DNA of 64,000 bases from Nissolia schottii. Taxonomy: Eukaryota > Streptophyta > Magnoliopsida > Fabales > Fabaceae. The stretch covers positions 56,824 to 120,823 of the forward strand of contig QANU01045485.1 in the NCBI GenBank assembly GCA_003254905.1. Reading direction: 5' to 3'. Below the pieces are notes generated by a model that was not told where the DNA came from, made no database searches, and worked only from the letters and a program-made list of their open reading frames with translations. Made by a program: the position numbers and the translations under genes. Below, piece after piece: positions 1 to 12,200 of the stretch (positions within the stretch are counted from its first letter, which is position 1; every line of letters starts with the position of its first letter).

Positions 1-792
1 TGCTAAGAGCTTGGGAGGGATTAGTAAAGACATTGTCCCTCACTATACATATGTAAAGAGTTTATGTGAGATTTGCGAGTGATATTTCTCTCACTAAATG
101 CTTTAGTTATGAAGTACATGTTGTGAAGGATAATGTCCTCGTTACTGTCACTAATTGTTCACTGAACTTTTTGCCCCTCATTTCTCAAATATTTGCTACA
201 AATCTACATTTTGCTCATTAATCCATCCATATTTCCTCACTGATCAGAGAAGGATTAACAAGGGGATTTTCCTTTACTGAATTCTGTCACTGAGCTGCAT
301 TTTTCTTAGTGAGTTTACAACATTCTTTTGTTGATAACCTCTCCAAAAATATGACTAGGGACATGCTTGTTGCTTGTGTAGTTTTTATGTTTGAAGGAAG
401 AATTGTGGATGCCTATGTACCTTAAAAAAAAAGGAAAAGTAACGACAATCTCTTTTGTTTTGTATGATTTTAGTATAGGGGATCATGATATGTCTAGTCT
501 CTCAACAATCTTTAGTTGACTTAAGACATACTTTAATTAGCTTATGTTAACAAGTAATTCGATAAGTTTAAGATTACTTAACACTCTAACCTCGAGATGA
601 ACACAAGAAAGTAATTCAATAAGTCTAAGATTACTTAACACTCTAACCTCGAGATGAACACAAGAACTTTTTGAGATAGAACCCTTGAGGTATTTAAATA
701 TTACAGCGCAACGGTGTACTTGCAAAAGACACTCTAATGCCTAAATTAGTGGATATTAATAAGTTGATCATATTAATATTAAAAGTCATACA
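1..792. other. AT-rich intergenic DNA, no gene seen
   Basis: I see no coding exon, RNA gene or recognisable element here. Short open frames in the stretch have no family resemblance. The one structure is a direct tandem duplication of about 57 bp at 552-665. Confidence 0.6.
552..665. repeat. Two-copy tandem repeat, 57-bp unit
   Basis: Units at 552-608 and 609-665 differ at only a few positions. Each runs from AAGTAATTC to AACACAAG. A local slippage or unequal-exchange duplication is the simplest explanation. Confidence 0.85.
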
Positions 793-1345
793 TGTTACAT
801 CCCGCTTTCTCCTTAGCGAAATTTCGCGAGCGAATTGTTTAGACATTTCCATTTATAGTTGAACCATTAGAATCATGGATCCTTAGGATTTAAAATTTGT
901 CAGTAGGAATATCTCTATACGTTTTCTAGATTTTTTGCAGACACTAGAACAAACCCTTTCTGCCGTCTGCACACAACTGCGCGTCTAAAGTATCCGTAAA
1001 ATGGTACGGCTACAGACGAGCATTCATAAATACCTAAGTGACCCTAGAATATTACTTAGGAAAAATTAGGAAATCACAAGGACATGATCGAAATATTTTT
1101 AGAATAGCCGTACGCGGAGTACCGGGACCGAAAACGCCAAAACTTGATCAAAATTGATCTGCCGGAGACCTTTAATTCTCGGCCACACAAGTGGCCAAGA
1201 GACAAGATGATTTCATGGCCAAGATGCAGCCAAGTGTGGTCAAAGTAGTCAAAAGTCATGGTGAGTCATGACAAGGACATGTACATAAGACAAACTAAGG
1301 GTATTTTGGTAATTTTGGCCCCAAGGAAAAAATGGGAAAGGGGAA
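793..1345 (+). mobile_element. 5' fragment of a gypsy-type LTR (same family as 2502-5263)
   Basis: It starts with TGTTACATCCCGCTTTC and stays collinear with the first part of the solo LTR at 2502, including the blocks around TCCTTAGCG, GTACGC and GGCCAAGA. Similarity fades after about 1345. No 3' LTR end and no coding region follow, so it is a truncated copy. The TGTWACATCCC start and GGGTGTTACA end of the family are common in Ty3/gypsy chromoviruses of the Tekay type. The clade is inferred from the ends only. Confidence 0.75.
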
Positions 1346-1791
1346 ATGGGAAATGGGCCCACATGACTAGATAATTTATATACTTGACTTGACTATGTGA
1401 CTACATCATTTGATCCTTACTTCTTGCTAAAGATTTTTCCATTTCATCTATTAATATCCAAACATTAGTGATCTTTTATTTCCTGTTATTTATTTCTTAC
1501 GATCTTATTGCATTATATTCTTTTTTTTAATGAAGACTTATTGCATTATATTCTACCCACACTACAACAACTTTACAAATAAAAAAATACTATAAATAAT
1601 TTGGTCTAATCTCATATATTTTTATAACATGTTTAGTTTTCAAGTAACCTAAAATTGATTTTAGGGCTTTAGGAGTGAGAAATCTTCACTTCCTACCAAA
1701 ATCAATTTTAGGTATTCTCACCTAAAAATCAAACATACATAAAATCGTAAAAAGAAACACTTTTATCGACAAAGGCAACACTTTTTAATAC
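1346..1791. other. AT-rich spacer, nothing recognised
   Basis: This stretch lies between the truncated LTR and the foldback element. It contains AT-rich sequence and a small inverted pair near 1640-1720 (CTAAAATTGATTTTAGG / AAAATCAATTTTAGG). There is no convincing gene. Confidence 0.5.
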
Positions 1792-2449
1792 TTTAAGTTA
1801 GGACAAAACTTATGTCAAGTGCCTGGCCTTCAATTCCTCAACTTCTCCAATTAAATAGTGACACCCAAATATTTTTAATTTGACTCTCTCACACCACTAA
1901 CCGTTACCATCACGTCTATCTCTTTCCCCAAACCCCTATTTTTCCTATAAAAAAAACCCTTATTTTATTCCCCCTTTCTTCTTCTAACAAAGCATTCTTT
2001 GTGGCTTTCTACTCTACCACCGCTTAGATTTCGCGACCATCACTCTGTGGTCGATGGCGTCGTGGACTCCACTGCCATTGCCAGCACCATCGCCTTTCCT
2101 GTACTCTGTGCCCTACAGTTGTGTGCATCCTTCCTCCTCTGTTTTGTGCGCAATTGTAGGGGCGCAGAGCACAAAGAAGGCAGGGGTGCCAATAGTGGTA
2201 GTGGGGTTGGCGACGCGACCAGCATTAGAGTGGTGGTCGCAAAAGCTGAGCGGTGGTGGAGTAGAAAGCCACGTAGAATGGTCCATTATAAGAAGAAAGG
2301 GATTAAAATAAGGGTTTTTTTGGATAGAAAAAATTAGGGGTTTTGGTAAAGTGACAGATGTGATGGTAACAATTAGTGGTGTGAGAAAGTTAAATTTCAA
2401 ATGTATAGGAATTGGATAGAACACACTTGACATAATTTTTATCCTTTAA
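1792..2449. mobile_element. Foldback (long hairpin) transposon or MITE, about 660 bp
   Basis: The left half read forward matches the reverse complement of the right half almost from end to end. TATGTCAAGTG near 1811 pairs with CACTTGACATA near 2432. GTGGCTTTCTACTC near 1999 pairs with GAGTAGAAAGCCAC near 2260. Pairing continues inward to a loop of about 15 nt near 2135. Arms are about 320 bp and roughly 80-85 % alike by eye. Overlapping open frames on both strands at 1999-2433 are consequences of the palindrome and not genes. I could not fix a clean target-site duplication. It could be a Mutator-like long-TIR element, a foldback element, or a young hairpin locus that yields small RNAs. Confidence 0.8.
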
Positions 2450-2496
2450 ATTACTCTCAATTTGGGAACCTCTCAAAAAGTATAGCCTTAGCTTTG

Positions 2497-2501
2497 TAAT
2501 A
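2497..2501. other. Left target-site duplication TAATA
   Basis: It matches TAATA at 5264-5268 exactly, which fixes both boundaries of the solo LTR. Confidence 0.88.
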
Positions 2502-3393
2502 TGTACATCTCGCTTTCTCCTTAGCGGAATTTCGCTAGATAATTGTCCAAGATATTTCCAATTTCAGTTGAGTCGTGAGAATCATGAACTCTTAGGATTA
2601 GAATTGTCTGTAGAAATATTTCTGTACGTTTTCTCAAAATTCTGCAGACACTAGAATGAACCTTTGCTGTCGTCGGAGAATAACAACGCATCTAAATTAT
2701 CCGTAAAAGGTACGACTATAGACAAGAATTTAAAAATACCCCAAATGAACCTAGATTAACCTTTAGAATAATTAGGAGATCACGAGAACGTGATCAGAAT
2801 ATTTTTAGCAGAACCGTACGCGAAGTACTGGGATCGAAAATGACAAAATCGGATCAAAATCGATCTGCTTGAGGCCGTTAATTCTTGGCCACAAAAAGTG
2901 GCCAAGACACAAGGAAACCCACGGCCAAGAATGGCCCAAGTGGGGTTAAAGCGGTCAAAAGTATATTGAGTCACCATATGACTCATGAAAATGACATGAA
3001 GAAAAAGACAAAATAAAGGCATTTTGGGAATTTTTGCCCCAAGGGCATAATTGAAAAGTGATTTTCGTGGGTTTGCCTATAAATACCCCCTTGGATGACA
3101 AAAAATCATAGAAAAAGGAAAATCTTGCCGAAACTCTGTCCAATTGCACACCCAATCAATATTCTGTCAAATACTGACACAGAAACTTCTCTAAACATAG
3201 ACTAGCCTTGATTTCGCTAATCTTAACCTAAAGAAAACCTTTCGGAAACCTTGGAGAAAACCTTAAATCTTGAAGCTTAGGAGGAGCTTGGAAGCACCAT
3301 AGCAAGGCAGGAGGCTGTAAAGAGCACCGGAACCGCAGCAAGACTTGAACAAGTGGGTAACCGACTTATCCACTGTCTATGTGGTTTCATGAT

Positions 3394-3420
3394 TATATAT
3401 ATATATATATATATATATAT
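3394..3420. repeat. (AT)n microsatellite inside the solo LTR
   Basis: An uninterrupted AT dinucleotide run of 27 bases. Confidence 0.95.
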
Positions 3421-4339
3421 GCGATTAGGATGCCTTTCATGTGACTTTGATGTATATATGTTGTTGATGATTGTCTGGATCTGTTGGTGCTGTCTGTGAT
3501 TCTATTAGAATTTAGGAACGTCTAAGACAGAAATAGACATATGACATGATTTTAAAAAGAACTGTATGCTGAGATTTTTAATCATGAAAAACTAATTTTA
3601 TTTTTGGATTCTACACGAAAAATTGAATGGGGATGTAAAGTTTTATAATTTTTGGACTCCTCGATGAATTTCTCAGCAAATAGGCAGAAAACGGGGTTTT
3701 TATGAAAAAGGGCTAAACGAGAATTTCACGTCTTGGGACTGAAAAATTGGGTTGATTTTCAGAAAATATGGATTTAGAACTATCAAAAACCTTAAGGGCA
3801 AGTCTTAAGTCCATCGGGTTTTTGAGAACTAAAATTCTAAAGAAAACCGGACGTTTACGGGGCTAAATAACAATTTTGGGAAAGAAAGGAAAACTGCAAT
3901 TTCGTGGAGTTAGAATTAAAATATGAATTTTTAAACATGAAAAATGATCTTAGGATTATCAAAAACCTTGGGGTAAGGTCTTGGACCTCTCCGGTTTCTG
4001 ATCTCTAATCTCTGACAGAAAACGGATGTATGCTTTGTGATTTTTAGAATAACTACTGGATATGTTTGTTTATGTTTAGAAAATACTTGAGCATGAAGTA
4101 TTGAGCTATATATGTTCTATGTGTTATGTGTTACATAACTATGTGAGTTTATGCTTGTTTTGCGATTTATGGAAAAAGTTGTTGGGAATATATGAGATTT
4201 ATGGTTAGAAATGGTATGGAACATGAAAATATGTCTCTTATATGTTACTGAGCTATATTTGCTCTATGTGAATGATTGCCTTGAAATATGGATTGAATGC
4301 TATCCGACTATACATGTGTTGTTGTTTTATGGGATATTG

Positions 4340-4512
4340 AACTGTAGACGGCAGTCCTAGGGTGTAGATCGCATCGCGTGTGGACGACAGTCCTAGGGTG
4401 TAGATGGCATCGCGTGTGGAAGGCGTAATGCATCGCGGGTGGACGATCCTAGGGTGCGCATTGCATCGTGTGTGGACGGTCCTAGGGTGCTCATTACATC
4501 GCGTGTGGACGG
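4340..4512 (+). repeat. Short-unit minisatellite within the solo LTR
   Basis: There are at least four imperfect units built around GTCCTAGGGTG and CATCGCGTGTGGACG. The related forward LTRs have a different repeat in the comparable zone (CAGGCACAGGCCTGACT at 46630-46740 and 48140-48260), so this part of the LTR changes its repeat unit between family members. Confidence 0.75.
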
Positions 4513-5263
4513 TCCCATGATATGAGTGATGAATGATGAATGTTTGATTGAGAATTTGTTCCCTAGGAGCTAGGGTAGGAAGTAGAAGACCTAGGAATGA
4601 AAAGATTAGACTCCCTCAAACACCTAGTAATATAGGTAGCTCAAGACTAGCAGGGATATTAATAATTAGTAGGGACGTAGCATAACTGTGGCACCCAGAG
4701 ACCCCTGAGCGGCGGAATCATAATTGAGACTAAAATTACGATGACCAAGGTTTCCCACTGAGAATGCAGAGTTCTCATACCTGCTCCTTTATGGTTCCAG
4801 GTGAGCAAGACAGGGATTCAACTTGATATACGAAGCGGCAGCCTCGAAGGAGATGAATCGAGAAATAAAATAGCAGGAACTAGGATGAGAATATTACAAC
4901 TAGCCGTTAGCTAGCATGATCCATGTATTGTATATCTGTGAGAAATTTTGTATATGTATTGTTAACTACAATATTACCAATGTAAATGATTGTGATTATA
5001 TGCTATGGACCACTTGTCTGCTTAATGTTTGACGGTATTATATTGGAGTAATTATTCGTGTATTATAAATTCTATATGACGGGAGACTCATATTTTATAA
5101 TATATGTATAGAAAGAAAAAGTTTCAAACGGTCCATATTTTCTAAGTAAGAAATATTTTTAAAGATAAAAGTAGGGGTTAAAAGTAACCCCAACCAAAGC
5201 AGATAACAAACCTAGTGAGCATTGTTTACGACGTACGCATAAGCAGCTAGTTAGGGTGTTACA

Positions 5264-5268
5264 TAATA
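5264..5268. other. Right target-site duplication TAATA
   Basis: It follows the terminal GGTGTTACA of the solo LTR directly and equals 2497-2501. Confidence 0.88.
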
Positions 5269-5322
5269 CACTAAAAGAAAGGCTAAACTTTGAACAAAGG
5301 CTATACTTTTAGAATAGTGTGC

Positions 5323-5444
5323 TAGCCACTCAAAATTTGTTGATACCTAGTCACCCTCTCATCATGGGACCCATAAGGTACATGGTGTACCCCATAATGT
5401 ATTGTGAGAAGGATGACAAGATATTTACACCTTTTGAGTGGTTC
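5323..5444. mobile_element. Small foldback MITE
   Basis: An inverted repeat of roughly 55-60 bp per arm. Left AGCCACTCAAAA pairs with right TTTTGAGTGGTT. The centre is the palindromic GGTACATGGTGTACC. No coding sequence. The family was not recognised. Confidence 0.6.
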
Positions 5445-6289
5445 AAAAAACATTTTTGATATTTTTACACTCAAGATATCACTTTTTACTGGCTGTCAAA
5501 TTGAGAGTGACTATTAGCAAATGTTATCCTTTTCGAGTATTACTATTTGGACAATTCAAAATGTGTAAACACTTTATCATTCATCTTACAACACATCATA
5601 AAGCCCACCAGATATAGAGCAAGAATTATTTAACAAGGCACTTAGACTTTGAGCGAGGATTTTAATTTCTTTTAATGAGAAGCTAACACCTAGAGGTTTA
5701 ATTTTTAGTGGAATAATAGATAATAGAAGTGAAAGATTATTCGATCTTAAATTAGTATAGCATTGCGAATAGATTCAACTATATGCCGTCAACCATCAAT
5801 GACACCTCACTTTCTCACTTTACAATATCTCCCCTCAATTTAAAAGATCCATATCAATTGGGTTTTTGTTTTTTGTTTTGTTTTTTTTTTTTTTTTTAAG
5901 GGGGACTCTTTTGGTATTGGTTGAAAACATCTTACTCGTAAAATGTAGTGTCTTCTTTTTACCCAAGAACAAAATCCAGCGTTTTATTAAATGCATGGGT
6001 CGGGTTGTGGTTGCCAGCGCCCACTGTTTTAGGCCCATAGGTGCAAAACACTGGACATGACATGAGTACATGACCTCAGATAGAAACTAGGTGTGATCTT
6101 ACAAAAGAAAAAGGGACTATGCAAGAAAAAAGACCAATAAATATTCAAAACGCCATGTTCTTGTTTCGACCCCAAAAAATAAAAAAGAGGAGTTCGGTTC
6201 CTCCTGTGATGCATAATTGATCGTGTTGGAGTGGAAGCCTGGAAGGGTGCTTACCAACGAGAAGGAAGAGAACGATCGCAACCTCAACT
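5445..6289. promoter_or_regulatory. Intergenic region and probable NTAQ1 promoter/5' leader
   Basis: No gene is seen. The last few hundred bases before the NTAQ1 ATG at 6290 must hold its promoter and leader. A long T tract at 5880-5899 is the most obvious low-complexity feature. I could not identify a confident TATA box or transcription start. Confidence 0.45.
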
Positions 6290-9200
6290 ATGGAACAACC
6301 AACTGCGGACGTTTCTCACTTCCACTACACTCCTCATTATTGGTGAGCCTCTCTCTCTCTCTCTCTCTCTCGCTGGCTTGTGACCTTTCTAGGGTTTTTT
6401 GTTCTCGGATATTTTGGTGATAAAAATATATATAATAATCTTTCCTTGTCAAATTTTACAGCTGCCAGTTTTCCTTATCAATTTTTGTCTACACTGTTTT
6501 TATTTTTTGTTTACATGTATGATTGTATAGGGTTTTACCTAATTTTTTGGTTGCAGTGTGTAGGCACATACTCAATAGTGTTGGTGTCAACTAATTTTGT
6601 TTGCAGGGTTTTGTTATTATTATTTTTTCTTTCCATTAAGTATGTCCCTAAGTTCATTTTTACTATCTCAAGTCTCAACCCAATTAGGTAAGGTTCTGTT
6701 ATTTTATAAATACATATGGTAGTGTAGCAATTATTTTTGGGTCGTGGCGCTCTGTAAAAATGTAACATAACATCTAATGTAACGTGAACAAGATGCATGT
6801 GGATTGTCGTATACCATAATGAAGCTCTCCTTCCTTTTAAAGCCAATGCCTGTGTATTTGCTTATGACTTTTCTCCTCCATAATTTAATTGTAGTGAGGA
6901 GAATGTGTTCATGCTTTGCAAGAAGTTGTGCACTGATGGAATAGCTAATGCTGAAGGATCTGATCTTTTTGTTGTTTTCATTTCCAATGAAAAGAAACAG
7001 GCATGTTCTACTTATTATTCCTTCTTCTTAGGGGAGATTTGTTTGGCACTTTTCTAGCTCAACATGATTTGTGGCATTGATTTGATTATTGTGGGTATTA
7101 ATTGACACTCTTTGAGCTTCTTTTGCTTCGGTGCGTTCCTTCATATTGTTAATTTTGTTTTTATTTTTTTTTACTATTACCACTTATAATATTTTGTTTT
7201 TTGCTCACCCATGCGAATAAGTGGTTTGATGAAGCTCACCCATGCGAATAAGTGGTTTGATGAATGATGGTGAAAAAGGGAATAATTCTCTGGGTGTAGT
7301 GCTGAGCAAATTGAATATGAACAAAACAAGTGTCAATGTTTGCTCTTTTGGAGCATGACAGTATTAAGCTTCTGTGGTTTTTGCCTCTTTCCTTGTAGTG
7401 TATTGCTGGCATGTGGACAGAGTACTGATTACACGTTTAAGTCATGATCGCAACCTTTTTGTTGCAGTGAACTATATACTTGAATTGCAGCTATAAAACA
7501 TGGGCACAACATTTTATTTCCATTTTTACATGTCAGATATGTGTCTCTATGGGACCTTATAAGAGATGCTGGTGAAATGTATCTGTATGTGTTCAATTCA
7601 AAATATATTTTTTTACCATCTTCCACAATACTGGAAACAACATAGATAAATCATTTAAATTTTGATAAAGAAATAACACATAAATATTTTATTTTTTTTA
7701 TACTTTTAAGAAATTTTTAATGGTAAACAATGAAAATAGGGCATGGGTAAAGTTTACTTATATGAAATTATGAATAATTAATCTCTTTTTTTAAATTTCT
7801 ATCCATATTGTGTCCACTTTCCATGTCAATCCTATAGAGTTGAAGAGTTATCAATTGTTACTTGTTCCAAAATTAAAATTCATTTTAATTAATATTTGAT
7901 GTATTTGTCTTACAATTTCTAGATCCCACTTTGGAATCAAAAAGCTAGCAAAAGAGCAGATGGAATTATTCTTTGGGATTATCATGTAATTTGCATTCAG
8001 GTATTGCCAAATATCTACTTCCTTCCAATGAGTTGAGGTAGCTGGCTGACTAGGTTTCAAAATCATTATATTGTGATTTCATTACAGATAAATCAAGGAG
8101 GTGGCCCTCCTCTAGTGTGGGACTTAGATTCAAATCTTCCATTTCCTTCACCTCTTGCTTCATATGTGTCTGAAACAATCCGGCCATCATTTAAGCTTTT
8201 TTCTGATTATAATAGGTAATGCTGCTGATGCACCATCTGTTTTTTTGTCACTTTGTTCTCTGCTAACAGGTTATCTTTGCAGTTAAATTTTTTCTCGCTG
8301 ATATTGCAAATTTTCCGTTGATAGTACTGGTACTGCTTGTCCAGGTTGTGAACTTGTGCATGTCACATTAAAGCTTGCCATGATTTTACTTCTATGAAAT
8401 TAAAATCTAATCATCACGAGGGGATGACCTGATGCTAATGTCTTCATGTTTCTAGACGTGTGTTAAATGAAGAATTATGAACTATATATATATATATTTA
8501 CTTATTTTCCCCCATTTACCTCTTGACTTCCTTGCCTTGAATGGTTTTAGGAGAAAAAACTAGTAGGAGAAAAAACTAGGTGGATATGGAATAAAGAAAC
8601 AGAAGAGATTGTACACCAAATTCAGCAATTATGCCAAAAATTACCTAGGCTAACTATTCCTAGCATCAGAAAATTATTGGGGAGCAGCATTATATCATGA
8701 AAAAGAAAATGAAAAAAAAAAAAATTACTAGATACCAGAAACTTTCAACTCTATCATCCTTGAAGAGTAAAGGTATGGATAGCTAAATTATTAGAAATCA
8801 GGGGTACATATTGTTCTTTCTTAAGTAGGATTGGATCCCAGAGAGATTCTATTAGCCTTAATATAATAACGATATACAATATAAAAGCATAGTCAATTCA
8901 GCTACGCCTCCTCTCAGTGTTATAGATCGTGACGCTATAGTGCACGATTGCGGCAGAACAACGCGGAACATGGGTGAGGCGCGATGCAGTGGTCCACCGC
9001 AGAGTGTTTCTCGTTCGTGGAGATCGCGGCTGCTTTCGCGGTCAAAATTGCAGCGCTAATCGCGGCCTTGCAGCCTCATCTATGGAAGAAGTTTGAAGAA
9101 GGCGAATAGAAGCCCTCATTTTTAAGCCAAACCCTAATTTTTTAATGTTTTAAGATGAATTACCTTCTTACCCTCACTTTGGCTGCTGAAAGATCTATTC

Positions 9201-12200
9201 TGCCTTCAGTTAATGGCTTGAAATTTCCAATTTGCTCTCATTTTTCTATTGCAATGTCTATTTTTCCCTTACTTATTCTGATGAAATGTCTATTGTACCC
9301 TCACTTTAAAGTCATCTTCCCCAACCTTATCTTAGTCAACCTATCTTCTAGACCTCTACGTAGTTGCAGTAGCACCTTGTGAAAAATAGAGCAATATCTG
9401 CTCTTCTTTCCAGCGACTGCAACTCCTCCCACCGGTGACTGCAATTGGATATTTTGGTGACCCACTTCGGCCACACCTCTCTTCTTTTTCTCTTGTTTTT
9501 GTTCCTGAACTTCTCTCTCTCTCTCTATGCTTCCTCTGCCCTTCTCTCCATTGTCTCTGCTTTTCTTTCTTCTTTCTTTTTCCCTTGTTGCTGGCTTTCT
9601 GCCCCTTGTCTCCTCCTTTCTCTAATTCCTTTCTTATATCTGAGTCTCAGAGGCCTAGGTTTAATTTGATTCAATATTTTATCATTTTTCCTTATGATAT
9701 TTCATGTTTGTTTTACTATTGATTTATACCATAGATTTATCTTTAGAGTATAGATTATGACTTTTGATTATTAAAGATAAGTATGTGTTTGTGGTTAACA
9801 TTTCATTCTTTAGCATTTGTATGTATGTGGTATAAATTAAACAATATTTATGTATATTTAATGAAATAGTAGTCATCTTGCTCCCGCATTCCCGCTCAGC
9901 ATTTTTTGGGGTCAGTCGCTCCGCACCACTATCCGTGATTGACACACACACACACACACACACACGCGCGCGCTCTTCATGTGGAGGTTAGCATTCTCCA
10001 CATTTTATTTTGGTCAAGAAAATCCAATCCACCCTTTCAAAATCATTTTTATGATAAGGACAATTAAATAATTTCATTATATCAATTAATTACTAAATTA
10101 ACATTTTTTTTTTCTCTCTCTCTCTCTCTCATATTCTCTCTCATCGGTTCGCGCGCTCTGGAGGTTAGCTATCTTCACTCACCTTTCTCGTCCTCCCATG
10201 CACTGCTATTCTACAATTTTTTTCCCTCACAAGTTTCCCTCTCCTCTCTCACGCAGGTTCTTGTGTAGCTCAAACTCTTACCATTTTTTTTTCCCTTACA
10301 ATAATTACAGTATTACACAAGCTTGAAAGGATGGTGTGGATTGGAATCGCTACACCACCATTTATGTCACTCCAAAGAATGGTTTTAGGCTTAGCTATGC
10401 ACACTTTGGAATGTGCTGGTTCCATTAACGATGACCTGTGTTAGAGAAAATGAAATTACAAAACTATCTAATACCTGGAGTTGGTTTAAGAAAGATGGTA
10501 ATAGGTATTTTGGTCCAAAACTAAATGTGGAGGTTGCTACCCTCCACGTGAAGTTGTGGAGGTTAGCAAACCCATATATGTATATATATGTATTATATTT
10601 TTATCAATTACTTGATGAGGGTGCCCAGTTTTGTATCCCCCTAATTCATGTTGTGAAGTCAATGCATGGTTTCTTGTCCCTGGTATTTGGCCAAGATAAT
10701 CCCCTAATTCAGTATTGGGCATCCTTTCTGATGTGTATATGTTTTATTGTTATTATTATTTTGATAGAAGAAAGAAGAAATTTCATTAAAGGGTGATGAG
10801 AAATACTAGTGAGGGAGGGATAATAAGTTCTCCAAAATGGAAAATACTGTATGGTAAATACAACAAGCAGAAGAAACTGGGGGAAAAAAGTATTGAGCAA
10901 TGCTTTCCTATAGATATACTCTTCAGCAAAACCAGAACAGTACCTACATTAAATTTGATGGCATAAAACCCCAAAAAGATGCATGAGTTCCTTCCTGAAA
11001 ATCCCATGCAACCACACACTCCAAAGGCCTGTAAGGTACTGTTTTTCACAAAAAAGATTCGATCATAGAGGGATCTTTGAGGGATCTTTAGATTCCTTAA
11101 TGAGTTTCGCCAAGGTGGAACCTTAAAATTATTGGTGTTTGTAAGGAACTGAAAGAAAGATTGTGAGAAATGATGCTAGAAGCATCTAAGGCCTAGAACT
11201 CTTCTGTCTAAACTAGACTCAAGTAAAACCAAAGGGAGATTGTGTTTCAGTTTTACCTTCCTCCGCCTAAATAATATATGATGTGATAAATGCCTGTTCT
11301 TAGCTAAGTAACCAATTTTTTACAGTGTAGTGTCAAATGTTTACAGTAGTATGCACATTTGATATCTTGTTGTCAATGTTTATTTGTTCATGATATTTTA
11401 TCATATAATCCTTTATCTTTCCCCTTTACTATAAACTTTCTTTTCGTTAGATTGGTTTCCACAGGTTTTTTTTATGTCCAAATAACCTATTATCGAATGT
11501 TGATTGAAGAACTATATTTTGATACCCTAAGTATTGAGTTGGTTTATTTTGATATTAGATTATTTCGAGTTGTGCATGCTCCGGTGTTTCTTCGTCATTT
11601 TGCATCCGATAGAAGACACATGAAAGATTCTGATGGAAACTGGATTCAAGAACCTCCTCCGCATGAACCCATTGTTGCTGAAGGTAATGACTGAAAAAAT
11701 TGTTTTACAAAATGAAGCTGCTTTGATTTGACATTTTAAAAAAATTGCTTTGACAAATTTTAGAAGAACATCATTATTACAAGGTTCTCCTGAGGTTTAG
11801 TGTATTCTACATTCCAGCTTTATTTAATGTGGATGAGATTATAGGTTCTAACATTGTTTGTCAAGCATAAGAAAGAGTCAATGTAAACTTATTGATTTCC
11901 TCAATGCATGGGAAGATATCTTCCCATTTATAGTGCAAGAAATTTTCTCTTGCCAGGTATCAGATCACTTTGTTATTTTGGAGTCCTGCAAGATCAAATG
12001 GGGACTTCCACCTTTTAGATTTGAGAATATGTGGTTCGATTATAGCTCCCTTTTACCTCTAGTGAGAGACGAATTGGTTAACATGGAAGTTTAAGGGTGG
12101 GGATGTTTCAAGTTCATGAAAAAGCTAAAATGCCTTAAGGAAAAGTTAAAAGGATGGAATTCAGGAAGTGTTTGGTGATATAAGGGTCAAGAAAGAAGAA

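Larger units (their letters stand above)
2502..5263 (+). mobile_element. Solo LTR of a gypsy-type retrotransposon, 2.76 kb
   Basis: The copy runs from TGTACATCTCGC to GGGTGTTACA, with TG and CA termini. It is flanked by a perfect 5-bp target-site duplication, TAATA, at 2497-2501 and 5264-5268. No gag or pol sequence is present, so it is a solo LTR left by LTR-LTR recombination. An LTR promoter is likely at 3076-3088, where CTATAAATACCCCC resembles a TATA box. Other landmarks are an AT run (3394-3420) and GC-richer short repeats (4340-4512). Related copies lie at 793-1345 (+), within 44428-53609 (-), and at 45198-49383 and 50907 (+). Confidence 0.9.
8216..11558 (+). other. NTAQ1 intron 4, 3.3 kb, with low-complexity sequence
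   Basis: The donor is AATAG|GTAAT and the acceptor is GATATTAG|A. Contents are a short TA run near 8483-8497, a CA/CG run at 9943-9971 and a CT run at 10113-10130. A GC-richer patch sits at 8920-9080. The patch near 8925 and the stretch at 9885-9945 share weakly inverted sequence around ATAGTG, so an unidentified DNA transposon of about 1 kb may lie between them. The small open frames at 9155-9722 and 10413-10796 match nothing I recognise. Confidence 0.5.

Noticed and set aside
1999-2433. Overlapping open frames on both strands
   Set aside because: Explained by the foldback palindrome. No conserved protein features.
9155-9722. Possible small secreted or membrane proteins in NTAQ1 intron 4
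   Set aside because: Leu/Ser/Phe-rich translations come from CT-rich low-complexity DNA. There is no start context or homology.
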